Positions 11,826-24,060 of a stretch of DNA of 64,000 nt are shown piece after piece. How positions within the stretch are numbered: position 1 is the first letter of the stretch; every line of letters begins with the position of its first letter. Source of the DNA: Panopea generosa (lineage: Eukaryota > Mollusca > Bivalvia > Adapedonta > Hiatellidae). The notes beneath the pieces are model-generated. The model did not search any database. It was not told the DNA's origin and saw nothing but the letters and a program-made list of their open reading frames with translations. Both the position numbers and the translations under genes were made by a program. The DNA is taken from positions 21,386,014-21,450,013 of the forward strand of contig CM055911.1 in NCBI GenBank assembly GCA_029582155.1, given 5' to 3'.

Positions 11826-12390
11826 ATTTTTTCATATACAAACGTGAATTGACATATACTATGAATACTACGAATGAAAACCAACACACAAATATCCAGA
11901 ATAAACATAGAGCCTTGATAAATATTAATATTTAATATATTGCAAGACTGTAGAGTTTCAGGAACTTCTTTACAATATTCAATGTATGGGATATTCCTTT
12001 GCAACTCAATACATATAGCACCCCAGTACTAATAACTTTAGACTGTTGAGATTTACATTCGACTGTATTCAATACATCCGCACGGGATTGTGTGGGACGA
12101 GGGGCATGAAGGTATCTTTAATTGAATTACAACATTTATAAACAACAAAATGAAGTCCTCCTAACTTTAGATGAAACCTGTCGTGTAAGGAACGTTTAGG
12201 TACGACAGCAAATATATATGTTTGTAACATCAACTTCGTATAAATTTGCAATGTAAAAAAACCGACCTGTATTGGACAATTCGAACTAAAGATAGACAAC
12301 AATTTTCATTTCAAATAAGCGTATTAGTTTATATTTGCGTTTCTTGTAAGGACTGTATTTTATCATGGTTGAAACATTGGTTTACATTTT
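11826..12390. other. Non-coding stretch
   Basis: No splice-supported exon or repeat was recognised. Confidence 0.55.
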
Positions 12391-12395
12391 TTTAG

Positions 12396-12570
12396 GTTTA
12401 GTTGCAGTGAAAGGAACGTGTCTGTGGAATTATTCGGTCAAAGTGGAGGTTTCTTCGGAGAAATGAATTATAACCATGGTTTTTCGTGCATCGTCGTACT
12501 CCACATAAAGGATTATTATATATTGTTTGACTTACAATGTTTGACACATCCGGTGTTTTTATTTTTCTAA
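12396..12570 (+). CDS. Possible exon with ZP-N-like cysteine pattern (tentative)
   Basis: A T-rich tract ending in TTTTTTTAG at 12395 makes a good acceptor. It is followed by an open frame from 12397 to a TAA at 12568-12570 (57 residues). The first part has Cys, then N-V-S-V-E-L, then G-G-F-F-G-E-M, then H-G-F-S-C. This is a Cys to Cys span with alternating hydrophobics and F-x-G, like the start of zona pellucida (ZP-N) domains. The frame needs a phase-2 upstream exon, which does not fit the phase-1 module exons. The phase-1 compatible frame from the same acceptor stops after about 22 codons. It could be a terminal exon, a remnant of an unrelated gene or chance. Confidence 0.3.
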
Positions 12571-14864
12571 TTTATTTTGTTAACCGTTGAATAAATGTTA
12601 TGTTAATATTCAACTTGAGGGATTAATATACATATATAGAAAATTCACATCACCAACATGTATTATTCTGACTTATGTCATACTTTTATCGGCATATTCA
12701 ACCTGTGGGATTGTTTAACATTATCAGTACCTATGCTTTTAATTTTGTGAATACTAGATGTGGGTAATGGGGATACTTCTTTCACTTGTTTGACTTTACA
12801 TGTATTAGTATATATGCTTCTATAATGTTCAATTGTATCTATTTAATCAAGATGAGGTACTCCATATTCTACTGTCCGATATTATCAGCATAATGTTGTA
12901 TGCTTCTCTGCGATGTATCAGTGAACACTAGTATAGCAGCAATTTGAATTGTTAAATATGTTGAGGGTTTATTAATATACATGTTTCAGCTATTTCAATG
13001 TCAAATTTCCATGTTATCACTGATTAAATCATAACAGCTTAGCCTAATCACGTGATCCGAATGGTCGATTATTACATATGACTTTAAGTATCATTTGGAA
13101 AAGTTTGCCATGCTTATTTAAAAAACAACAACAAGGGAACATTTTTTCGCCTCTCGATACATACTTATTATATTAAATATATATAAGCTATTGTAGTGAA
13201 TGTCTTATTCACTGTGACGTCCTGTTAGGCATACATTCTCATTAACATCTGGTTTATTAATTGATTCGTTGTTCGTTTAGCACTCTTGTTTCTTTTCAAC
13301 TCTATCTGATATTAAAGTTCAATTCATCTTTGCTGTTGTTAGAAGTTGTCATTTTAATCACCTGTTTCACTATAGACTATTCCCTCTTCTTTTTCAATTC
13401 ATTTTTCTTTGTATAACAATTACAAAGGTAATAACCTTTATTTTATTTACATATAGCAACGGTACAGTATATTGTCAAAATATTATACTGCCATGGGCTT
13501 TCGTCGATAACGCAAAAAGTAATATATGATGAAGAGACAAAACGGTAATGACATACTGCTATAGTGTCGGAATACCCGAACTAAATATTTAAATATAAAG
13601 TTTTATTTATTAACTACGGAATTTCAACTCCGCCCAAACATCAACAACATTATCTTTCTCACCCAAACATGTCAAATATATTCAGAGAAATTCTTGTATA
13701 ACCCATTAAGTGAACAACACTGTGACGTCAGTTTGAGCAGTGATTATTTACTTGTTTATCGTGCTTAACGAAAAATATTATCAGACGCTTGAAAAAAGCG
13801 CCACAATCACACAGATCATTTTTTTCTGTCAGAATATTCTCAGATGTAGTAAATCAAGTGAATTTGAGTGTTTAACGGTACCATTTCATGAGATATCAGT
13901 GGATTTTGACAAATATTTGACAATATTATGGCCATATATTTATGAAAATGCAAGAAAAATAAATTGATTTGTATCAATCAGTTGTTTTGATTTTCAAGCA
14001 GCGATGTGAAAAGAAGTGCAAATTAGAGTATGACAATAGGCACTAGGGACTCATTTTATTGTTTCTACCAACTTAACAATGTTTATGGTATTGACACATT
14101 TGCAGATGTTTTTAGGAAAGGTTAAAACAGTCATTGTTTCTGTTTGCAATTGTAACGTTCTAGTATAGAATCACCTACTGTCATCATGGATAGGCTACAA
14201 TTGTATGATCACACCTTGTGGGCATGTTTACACCATGTAAAGTGTACATATGGCCTGTTACAGACATTTTTTACAAAAATCCAAGCATGATTTTTCATAT
14301 TGACCATGTTTGAAATGTACACCACCCACTTCATGATGAACACATCTGAGTAGCCGATAATGCTTCGCGAGTTGTCGCGACATGTCGCTTGTCATTTTAT
14401 TTGGTAATTTCTTTGAATATGTTGGAGAATCGTACAATTTTGTAATTTATTATGAAATTAAGTATTGTACACTAAAATATTAAACAGTTTAGACAATGTA
14501 CACACTCTTAAACAATACAGAAGCATTTTAAAAGAAAACCATTCAGCAACTGAAATCTTACAACTCAATAGCTATGGCAATGTAATGGGACAATATTTAA
14601 CCTTTTAGTGGTGAAAAGTGGCCAATTTTGCTAAAAATATGAAGTTTGTTTGAAGCCATCATACTTAAAATCTACATAGATCAACTTTTGAATGCACTTT
14701 TTGTTCAGATATTTAAAGTTTTCCCGAGTCAAATTTTGTCGACAAAGTGGCGCATGCTCTCTCCCTTAAATACCTTGAAAAAATGTCTACTTCTAACCTT
14801 AGTATAACCTTGCAGTGTATATGAAAGTGTTTCAGATTTTCTGACAGCAATACACAGCTGTAAG
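12571..14864. other. AT-rich non-coding stretch
   Basis: About 2.3 kb with no exon, RNA gene or clear repeat that I can support. The GTGACGTCAG-type sites at 13215 and 13722 resemble those in the ~230-bp family, but the rest of that family is not recognisable. Confidence 0.55.
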
Positions 14865-16254
14865 CAATGATGTACTAATATTATCATACCATATTAACAA
14901 TAACAACAACATATAAACATGTGTACTAATATCAATCATAACATATATTAACAATAACAACAACATATAAACAAATGTACTAATATAAATCATACCAAAT
15001 TAACAATACAAACAACATATAAACAAGTGTTCTTATATCAATCATACCATATTAAGAATAACAACAACAAAAAACAACTGTATTAATATCAATCATACCA
15101 TATTAACAATAACAACAACATATAAACAAGTGTACTAATATCAATCATACCATATTAACAATAACAACAACAAAAAGACAACTGTATTAATATCAATATT
15201 ACCAAATTAACAATAACAACAACATATAAACAAGTGTACTTATATAGATCATACCATATTAACAATAACAACAACAAAAAACAACTGTATTAATATCAAT
15301 ATTACCAAATTAACAATAACAACAACATATAAACAAGTGTACTTATATAGATCATACCATATTAACAATAACAACAACAAAAAACAACTGTACTAATATC
15401 AATCATACCATATTAATAATAACAACAACATATAAACAGGTGTTATTATATCAATCAAAACATATATTAACAATAACAACAACATATAAACAAGTGTATT
15501 TATATCAATCATATCATATTAACAATAACAACAACACATAAACAGGTGTAACAATATCAATCATTACATATATTAACAATAACAACAACATATAAACAAA
15601 TGTACTAATATAAATCATACCAAATTAACAATAAAAACAACATATAAATAACTGTTCTTATATCAATCATACCATATTAAGAATAACAACAACAAAAAAA
15701 CAACTGTATTAATATCAATCATACCATATTAACAATAACAACAACATATAAACAGGTGTACTAATATCAATCATAACATATATTAACAATATCAACAACA
15801 TATAAACAAGTGTTCTTATATCAATCGTTAACAATAACAACAACATATAAGCAGGTGTACTAATATCAATCATACCATATTATCAATACCAACAGCATAT
15901 AAACATGTATACTAATATAAATCATACCATATTAACAATAACAACATCATATAAACAGGTGCACTAATATCAATCATACCATATATTAACAATAACAACA
16001 TCATATAAACAGGTGTACTTATATCAATCATACCATATTAACAATGCAAACAGCATATAAACAAATGTAATAATATCAATCATACCATATTAACAATAAC
16101 AACAACATACAAACAGGTGCACTAATATCAATCATACCATATTAACAATACCAACAGCATAAAAACAGGTGTACTTATATCAATCATACCATATTAACAA
16201 TACAAACAGCATATAACAAGTGTAATAATATCAATCATATATCAACAAGTGTAC
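14865..16254 (+). repeat. 52-nt minisatellite array
   Basis: About 26 imperfect copies of a unit built from AATATCAATCATACCATATT, AACAATAACAACAACA and TATAAACAAGTGTACT. Copies vary by small indels, and the TATAAACA part alternates with AAAAAACA. The array passes without a break into the 20-nt array that follows. Confidence 0.93.
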
Positions 16255-17258
16255 TTATAGTTATCAGATCATATAAAAACAATAACAATCACATATAAAT
16301 AATAACAATCACATATAAACAAAAACAATCCCATATAAACAATAACAATCCCATATAAACAATAACAATCACATATAAACAATAACACTCACATCTAAAC
16401 AATAGCAATCCCATATAAACAATAACAATCCCATATAAACAATAACAATCACATCTTAACAATAACAATCACATCTTAACAATAACAATCCCATATAAAC
16501 AATAACAATCCCATATAAACAATCACAATCACATATAAACAATAACAATCCCATATAAACAATAACAATCACATATAAACAATAACACTCACATATAAAC
16601 AATAACACTCACATCTAAACAATAACAATCCCATATAAACAATAACAATCCCATATAAACAATAACAATCACATATTAACAATAACAATCCCATATAAAC
16701 AATAATAATCCCATATAAACAATAACAATCACATATATTCAATAACAATCCCATATAAACAATATCAATACCATATAAACAATAACAATCACATATAAAC
16801 AATAACAATCACATATAAACTATAACAATCCCATATAAACAATAACAATCACATATTAACAATAACACTCACATCTCAACAATAACAATCACATTTAGAA
16901 AATAACAATCACATATAAACAATAACAATCACATATAAACAATAACAATCCCATATAATCAATAACAATCCCATATAAACAATAACAATCCCATAGATAC
17001 AATAACAATCCCATATAATCAATAACAATCCCATATAAACAATAACAATCCCATATAAACAATAACAATCCCATATTAACAATAACACTCCCATCTAAAC
17101 AATAACAATCACATCTCAACAATAACAATAACATATAAACAATAACAATCCCATTTAAACAATAACAATCACATATAATCAATAGCAATCCCATATAAAC
17201 AATAACAATCCCGTATAAACAATAACAATCCCTTATAAACAATAACAATCACATATAA
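16255..17258 (+). repeat. 20-nt minisatellite array
   Basis: About 50 copies of AATAACAATCCCATATAAAC, very regular in length. Common variants are ACATATAAAC, ACATCTTAAC and AATAACACTC. On the minus strand all three frames are largely open, because three 20-nt units make a 60-nt (20-residue) period, which produces spurious open frames of up to about 117 codons. These are not genes. The unit resembles the AACAATAACAACAACATATA part of the adjacent 52-nt monomer. Confidence 0.97.
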
Positions 17259-17504
17259 AATTCAACGCAATAATATTGGTTCATCTGTCAAACATTAATA
17301 TGAATATATAAATATTATATCAATATTTATAACTTAATCAGCATTATATGTAAGTGGACATTTTAATGGCCACGATAAAAAACACTGACTCCTAACTAAG
17401 CAATAACACAGGTTATATGTTTTTTTCTGCATTACAAGCTAACATTTTAATAATTCAAATGTTTATTATGTACGATGTACACATATAAGGCGGTTGTTGG
17501 TAAA

Positions 17505-17720
17505 ATAGATTATTTTCTACGGAAATCGTCAATTGTGCCAGCCAAACATTATGCGGATCAGTATATCGTCAATTGTGCCAGTCAAACATAATTTTGATCA
17601 GTGTTTCGTTTATTGCTGTCTTCCTTGCAAGTATGCCAATGTAGAACGCTGTACGAACTGCAAAAGACGTATATTTAATTATTCATAATAGTTTCATTGG
17701 TTGTTTTATTTTGCACTGAT
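17505..17720 (+). repeat. Diverged copy of the GPCR-upstream segment
   Basis: Contains a local duplication of CGTCAATTGTGCCAG-CAAACAT and then AACGCTGTACGAACTGC. It corresponds to 18870-19020 and 25973-26120, where the same order of landmarks occurs (CAAAC-T-ATG, GATCAG, AGAAC-CTG). Confidence 0.5.
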
Positions 17721-17814
17721 ATGTGAATATCAAATTCGTTGCAAATCATTATTTGAATAGTCAATGTTTTAGATTGAAGTTGAATTAGTAAAAATATTAA
17801 TGAAGCTCTCTCGA

Positions 17815-18005
17815 TTCAGTCCGTTAAATAGCAATATTAGAAAAGCACCATTTGAGCACGCTGATTGGTCAGTTGCTTCAACTGAAAGTTTGGATGACGT
17901 CACTGTTTAGTAAGCGTTTAATTGTTATGAACTGTGAGGCAGGCATAGAATTCCCTGCTTTTTCATAGGGGGTTAATAGATCTGATATCAGTTTCTAAGA
18001 TATAC
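17815..18005 (-). mobile_element. ~230-bp dispersed element, inverted copy
   Basis: It reads GTCCGTTAAATAGCAATATT, then GATTGGTCAGTTGCTTCAAC, then GATGACGTCACTGTTTAG, then GGCATAGAATTCCCTG and GGTTAATAGATCTGATATCAG. These blocks are the reverse complement of the order at 11585, with good conservation. Confidence 0.78.
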
Positions 18006-18645
18006 TAATATTTGTTCAAATCAAAGCAAGTTGACTGACAATACTAAATAAATATTTCCTAACTGTATTTATTTTATTTGAAGAATGTTTGTATTTTATG
18101 TGTTCGGTATATGTCGTTTCTGTTCTATCGCTGACTAAAAGCACACTTAAGAAAATGCATATACTTCTAATTATTCATAATCATGAATTGACTCTATCTA
18201 TCAACAAATAATATACAAAACAATACCAAATTAGTTGTGAATTAAATGCAGTATGTTGTGACGTCAAACAGTTTCTACTCAATTTATTACATTTAGCGTA
18301 CCCACAGTTTTCAAAAGTCCTGTACTTTCCCGCTGATCTCGCTGTTGTAAACGTCTGTGTGATACCGATAAGACGAATTTTGTGTACTAGCCTAACAAAC
18401 AACAACATGATAGTATATGGAAATTCTGCTAGAGTCCACATCTATTATATTGACATTACACGTATTTTTCATTTAAGCTCAACATCTCCTATAACCTCAT
18501 ATAATATATTAAAATATAAAAAATGAAAAATATATTTGAAATTAATTGTTGACATTTTAGATATTAAAATCGTTTAGGAAGAACGGGTACATGTGAACTA
18601 AACATATACAGAAACTCAACAGTTCCTCATTATCTCTACTTAAAG
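18006..18645. other. AT-rich non-coding stretch
   Basis: No supported feature. An 86-codon minus-strand open frame here has no recognisable domain. Confidence 0.5.
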
Positions 18646-18649
18646 AATA

Positions 18650-19170
18650 TTAATAAATACGATATAACACCGAGTGGTGTTTTTTTATATATTATTACTC
18701 GGATGTTTATCATCAGCGTGATCCTTCGAAACTTTAGGATCCCTCTTTCCTAAAGGATTCAATAGTATGCATCGTATTAAGGTTTTATACTGAACGATCA
18801 AGGAAATATAGATCTATAGGTCTCTCTAATTCCATGGTACGATGTATAGATATGATTGCTGTTAGCAAAATGCTTTATTTGTCTCAGAATATGTAAATTG
18901 TGCTTATCAAACATCATGAAGATCAGTAAATCGTTTAATACCGAAATATTAGCATTGCGGATGTTTTTTCTTCTTCATAGCAAATATAGTATTTCAGAAC
19001 GCTGAACGTGCTCGAGGAAACTTCTTTGTTTTATTTACAATAAGCATTAACTGTAATTTCATATGTTTATGATGAGTATTTACTGTACGATAGTGCTTTA
19101 AGGACACTGTGACAAAGTATTATATGGTGTGTACATATATGCTGGATTGTTCAATAAACAGACCACTTAC
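18650..19170 (+). repeat. Copy of the segment that lies upstream of the GPCR pseudogene
   Basis: The order of blocks matches 25790-26200: a CCGAGTG-GTGTTTTTTTATAT start, GGATTCAATAGTATG, a TATGATTG-TGTTAGCAAAATG block, CAAACAT-ATG, GATCAGTAAATCGTTTAAT, CATAGCAAATA-AGTATTTCAGAAC and CTTCTTTGTTTTATTTA. No receptor coding sequence follows this copy. Confidence 0.7.
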
Positions 19171-19348
19171 AGATGTGCGTCCAATAGTTAGTTTAAACGG
19201 AGCCGTTAAAAAAATAAAAATATTAATCAAAATAGTTTTAGCTCTAATTTATACATTGGAAAATTGATTTCGACTTTTATAATGTTTAAAGAAAGGTAAT
19301 AGTTAGTCGCATATGGCAGAAGAATTAATATAAAATGAAAATGCTCTG

Positions 19349-19434
19349 AAGTAACGTGATACAACAGAAGTGACGTGATACAATGGATGTGACGTGATGC
19401 CAGAGAAGTGACGTGATACTATGGATGTGACGTT
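19349..19434 (+). repeat. ~19-nt repeat carrying TGACGTGA sites
   Basis: Four to five head-to-tail units of the form GAAGTGACGTGATACAATG / GATGTGACGTGATGCCAGA. Each holds a TGACGTG core that resembles a CRE/ATF half site. It is short and local, and no gene is adjacent. Confidence 0.85.
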
Positions 19435-20569
19435 GAAAGCAAACAAAGACCAACCATTAGTTTTAGAGAAACAATATATTTAATAAATTACTATATTTTA
19501 TGTTTTATATCTATATGGACATCCATATATCACATTTTAAAGGTGCAACACCACGGCTAAATATGCTGTAAGTAGATCTATGGTGCAGAGGTAACGATAC
19601 ATTGACATTCCTTTCCGACCTTGCGGCTCAATGAGCAGTATGTACGTTTTTTATAACATCCTCTAATCCTTTATATTAACCATTAAATATTCATAAAGTT
19701 TTAACATATACATATATGTCACTACTTGTAAACTAGTTTACCACTTCAATCAAAAGGGTAAGCTTACCATTGCTGCTTTTTCGTTTTTAAAGCTGAGTAA
19801 CCGTGTTAGTTATGTTTAAAATTTGCTATCATGTTATTGCCTCCCTTGATACTATAACATAACAACAATGAACAATTGATGTAAATGCATGGCTGATCTG
19901 CCTACGTATCCAATCATTCTTGAATAGAATACCTTTATTTCAAATACAATTTTAAAAGGCTAATACGAAGTAATACAAAAGTATTATTGACTTCGTGATG
20001 AGGTTGTTTATAAGGTCCTTATCGTGGTAATAGTTGCATGTCATATGCATGACATGAACCAGAAACAGTTTACTTACCAATGCTTAGATCACAGCGATGT
20101 GACGATACGATCGTAGTTTAGAATATTCTAAATATGGTCAAATGCTAGCGATGTATCGTCTGTTAAAATACCAGTCTTTTTTAAATTTGTTCTGCAATAT
20201 CGTAAACGAACATTTGAAATGATAAAGGATCTCAGACTGACCCTGGGGAATACCAGCATATCTTTTCTAAATATTTTACATACTTGTACTTGACATTTTT
20301 TGTTTTAACACAATATTGCGTCCATTGTCTTATGAGCATATATTGCATCAAATACATTTGTAGTGACATAAAGATATAATAAGAATTATGTTATTTTATG
20401 GTTTATTGTTTAAAACATGCAATAGTTTTGCATATTTATAATACAAATACAAAAAACCCATACAATATAACGTCAATTGCCTGTTTAGAATCAATACTTG
20501 AATCGAACCCTCGTCCTCTGTGGTGTGAGTGATCAATATCAACCAATTACTACTGTTACAGTTAATCAT
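19435..20569. other. AT-rich non-coding stretch
   Basis: No exon or repeat could be supported. Confidence 0.55.
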
Positions 20570-20640
20570 AGTGTATATATATCTATATATATATATATTA
20601 CTATTACTACTACTCCTACTACTTCTACTACTAAAAAATA
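20570..20640. repeat. TA then TAC/TTC microsatellite
   Basis: A TATATA run followed by ACTATTACTACTACTCC-type triplets. Confidence 0.85.
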
Positions 20641-20965
20641 ATTGATGTAATGATAAGAATACAATTAATAATACTACTACTTATACTGCTTCTTATAATA
20701 ATAATAACTATAATATCAATTATTATAATAATGATCACAAAAATAATTAAATAACAATAAAATAAATAATATTACATTACATTTGCGTGATCAAATATTC
20801 AATACGCCTCAGGGGCAATTAGAACTGCCAAATTGAATGTTTACGAAACTAGATGCATGAATATGCAATGTATCCCGTATAATTCTCATGTAAATCGGAT
20901 AACCGGGTCAAAGTGAGCAGAACAAAATCCACATCAGCAAAAAATCAAAAGAGCTCCAAAATATA

Positions 20966-20998
20966 TAGGGGTGTGTGTGGGGGAGGGGGGGGGGGGGC
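20966..20998 (+). repeat. G-rich homopolymer tract
   Basis: GT dinucleotides run into GGGGGAGGGG and then an unbroken G run. It stands out in the AT-rich background. Confidence 0.9.
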
Positions 20999-21594
20999 TA
21001 TATTTATATTGGGAAAACGATAATATTTGTTATTGTTTGGGTGCGACTAAATTACAGACAGAATATATGCATATTTAAACGCATCCTACATTATGTCGAA
21101 CGAGTATTAACCAATCAAATTGTGTTTGATAAGCGTTTTATCATATTTGGGAATATGTAAACAGGAAAAATAACATTGATCAAATAGCAGTCAGACAAAC
21201 TATGACAAACTTTCAAGCAGTCAGTCATTGGTAGGATCAAAAGTGGCGTTTTAAGACAGGTTGTTGCTTAATACATTTGCATTTACACTGAGAGCAAGAA
21301 CATTGCAAATGTGGCTTCGAAAAAAAAAATTGCTGCTGAATAGATATCCACTTACACATGCTTTACTGTATACTAAAATAAAATTAAATGTATAGATATA
21401 AATACAAATTAAAGAATTTAACTCAACACTAGAAAATAATGGTTTACGAATATTCTAACTCAGTTTAATATAGTGTAGACACTACTTAACAAACCATGTC
21501 ACGTGCCCACATTCTTACATTTCGGAATCCGTTTAATAAATGTCGCATGACATCTATATGTTACACTTTATATAAAACGTTTCGTATTGTTTAG

Positions 21595-24060
21595 TACTAT
21601 TTTGCCTTCTATGAAGTCAGATAGTCATGTCGTCCATATTACGAGTGTTTGGAGTTCATATGACGGTACTACAAGCGACTGGCACCAGGGTATAGTCTTA
21701 CGTCACACACATTTACATAGAAACAAATATTAGATTGATGATTAGATTACAATTAACTTAATATTTAATAAAATAATATTTATTCCTTACCATCTATCAG
21801 TTCCATGGCTATATGTGTTCTATGGTACATTTATCAATATCCAATAACAGTACATACATATCTTACCATCTATCAGTTTCATGGTAAATTAATGAAGTTT
21901 TATCAATATGCAATAAAATTACATTCATATCTTAACATATATCAGTTTCAGAGTAAATTAATGTAGTTTTATCAATATGCAATAACAGTACGTTGATATC
22001 TTACATTCTATGTGTTCTATGGTACATTTATGTAGTTTTATCAATATGCAATAACAGTACATTCATATCTAACATTCTATGTGTTCTATGGTACATTTAT
22101 CAATATGCAATAATAGTAGATTCATATCTTACCATCTACCAGTTTCATGGTAAATTTATGAAGTTTTATCAATATGTAATCAAATTACACTTATATCTAA
22201 ACATATATCATTTTCAGGGTTAATTAATGTAGTTTTATGAAAATGCAATAACAGTATATTCATATCATTCAGTCTATCATTTCCACAGTACATTTATGTA
22301 GTTTGATCAATATGCAATAACAGTACATTCAAATCTTACTATGTATCGGTCTCATGGTAAATTGATGGCGTTTTATCAATACGAAATAACAGTACATTCA
22401 TATCTTACAATATATCAGTTCCATGGTACGTTTATGTTGTTTTATCAATATGCAATAACAGTACATTCATATCTTACCATCTATCAGTTTCATGGTAAGT
22501 TTATGTAGTTTTATCAATATGCAAAATAGTACATTCATATCCTATCATCTGTTAGTTTTATGTTAAATTAATGAAGTATAATCAATATACAATAAAAGTA
22601 CATTCATATATTACCAACTATCAGTTTCATGGTGAAATTATGTAGTTTTATCAATATGCAATAACAGTACATTCATATCTTACCATCTATCAGTTTTATA
22701 ATAAATTTATGCAGTTTTATCAATATGTAATAAAGGACAATGATTTCCTACTATCTAGCAGATTCATAGTAGTTTAACTAATAAATAATATTAGTACATT
22801 TATTTATTACCAGCTACCAAGCTAATGGTAACACAATACACCTCTACATCCAGTAGTTTAAGTTGTATTATTACGTAGTACCACAATTGATTTCCACTCT
22901 ACATAGCACCACAATAGTTAATATTATATAAATGGTGAATACCATTGTGTAACTATTCACTTGATGAATATCAAAACAAGCTAACATAATTCAGTTTTAT
23001 CAACATAAGATACATACGATTCTAAAATGTTGATTTTCAATTAATCATCATACTTTAGTTTATATAAACAACTCAAAATCACGTTCTTAGATTTCTTGGC
23101 CTACATTCTGATAAAAAACTCTTCAATACCTCTGACATGAAAATAAATAGACAGCTTTCTCGACTGAATAGAAATCAAAATTTACCACCATACAAAATTA
23201 ACTTAGATCTAAGTCTGCAGAAATATCATTACATACTTATTAGGTGACATATATACTATCGTATTTATATTACAGTTAAAACGCTAGTTACAACTTCTTT
23301 TCGCAACGTTCTCTGGCATGATGGTCATTTTTCAAACTGACAAATACATTCATTTTACTTATAAAGCCATCTTTGTCACAAATTATATGTACATGTAAGA
23401 AATCAATAAATACGAATTTTCCCTATCCAGCATTAATAAACAAGACACACCGAATTATATCCTATGCCATTAATAATTTTCTTTACACAAAATAAAGTTT
23501 TTTTCACAACTTTTAATTCCCTAAATAATTTAATACTAAGCCGTTTGTTATGAAATAAGCGTCAAATGACTTTTTATTTATACAAAAAAAATGATATTAT
23601 AAAAGATATGTCAAACACTTCATCTCTATCAGTCCACACAAGGAGCTCTTAAATGCGATTAAAACAACATTATATGGACTATTTTGTCTTAGATATACAG
23701 ACTCCATATTGACACGGTCTTACTACGTACTGACTACATACGGCATACGCTGAATGAGATAGTGCTAGTCTCTGTTTCACTGCTGAAACATTTAGCTACA
23801 TAATTACTGTACCGAGGTTTGAATGACACCATAGCATTTTCTTTAATAACACTTTGAATCAATGTCTGCATTGATTACGGAGGGTATCAAATTTTAGCTA
23901 ATGCAATTGTTAATCATTTCATATTGTAGCAACAAGACCAAGGGCCGACAGCTCACTAAGGTAGAATATAACTATTACTCAAAATAAAATTGACAATTCT
24001 GTATTTACATAAAATAAAATCATGAATATACTGCGAATATGAAATTATATTTGCCACATT
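21595..24060 (+). repeat. Old diverged relative of the exon-array unit, without exons
   Basis: It begins with a CATGTCGTCCATATTACGA-like block that resembles the unit's GTCTTCCATATGAAGATTAT region, followed by an expanded version of the unit's ACCATCTATCAATTTCATGG block. Its later part (about 22900-23350) parallels 57830-58330 (GTTCTTAGATT-CT, TTCAATACC, ACTTAGATCT, CTGGC-T-ATGGTCATT). Its end (23935-24050) has AGGGCCGACAGCTCACTAAG, the block that precedes each unit start at 57001 and, in shorter form, in the array. I found no cysteine-module exon inside. Confidence 0.65.
21790..22800 (+). repeat. ~69-nt minisatellite, about 15 copies
   Basis: The monomer is ACCATCTATCAGTTTCATGG plus TAAATTTATGTAGTTTTATC plus AATATGCAATAACAGTACAT plus TCATATCTT. 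A single monomer sits just before exon A in every array unit (for example 487-545), and three or four sit at 57610-57835. This is therefore a local expansion of a block already present in the unit. Confidence 0.93.

Noticed and set aside
16569..17248. Minus-strand frames of 61-117 codons rich in Cys, Tyr, Leu and Ile
   Set aside because: They are produced by the 20-nt satellite, which is open in all three frames with a 20-residue period. They are not genes.
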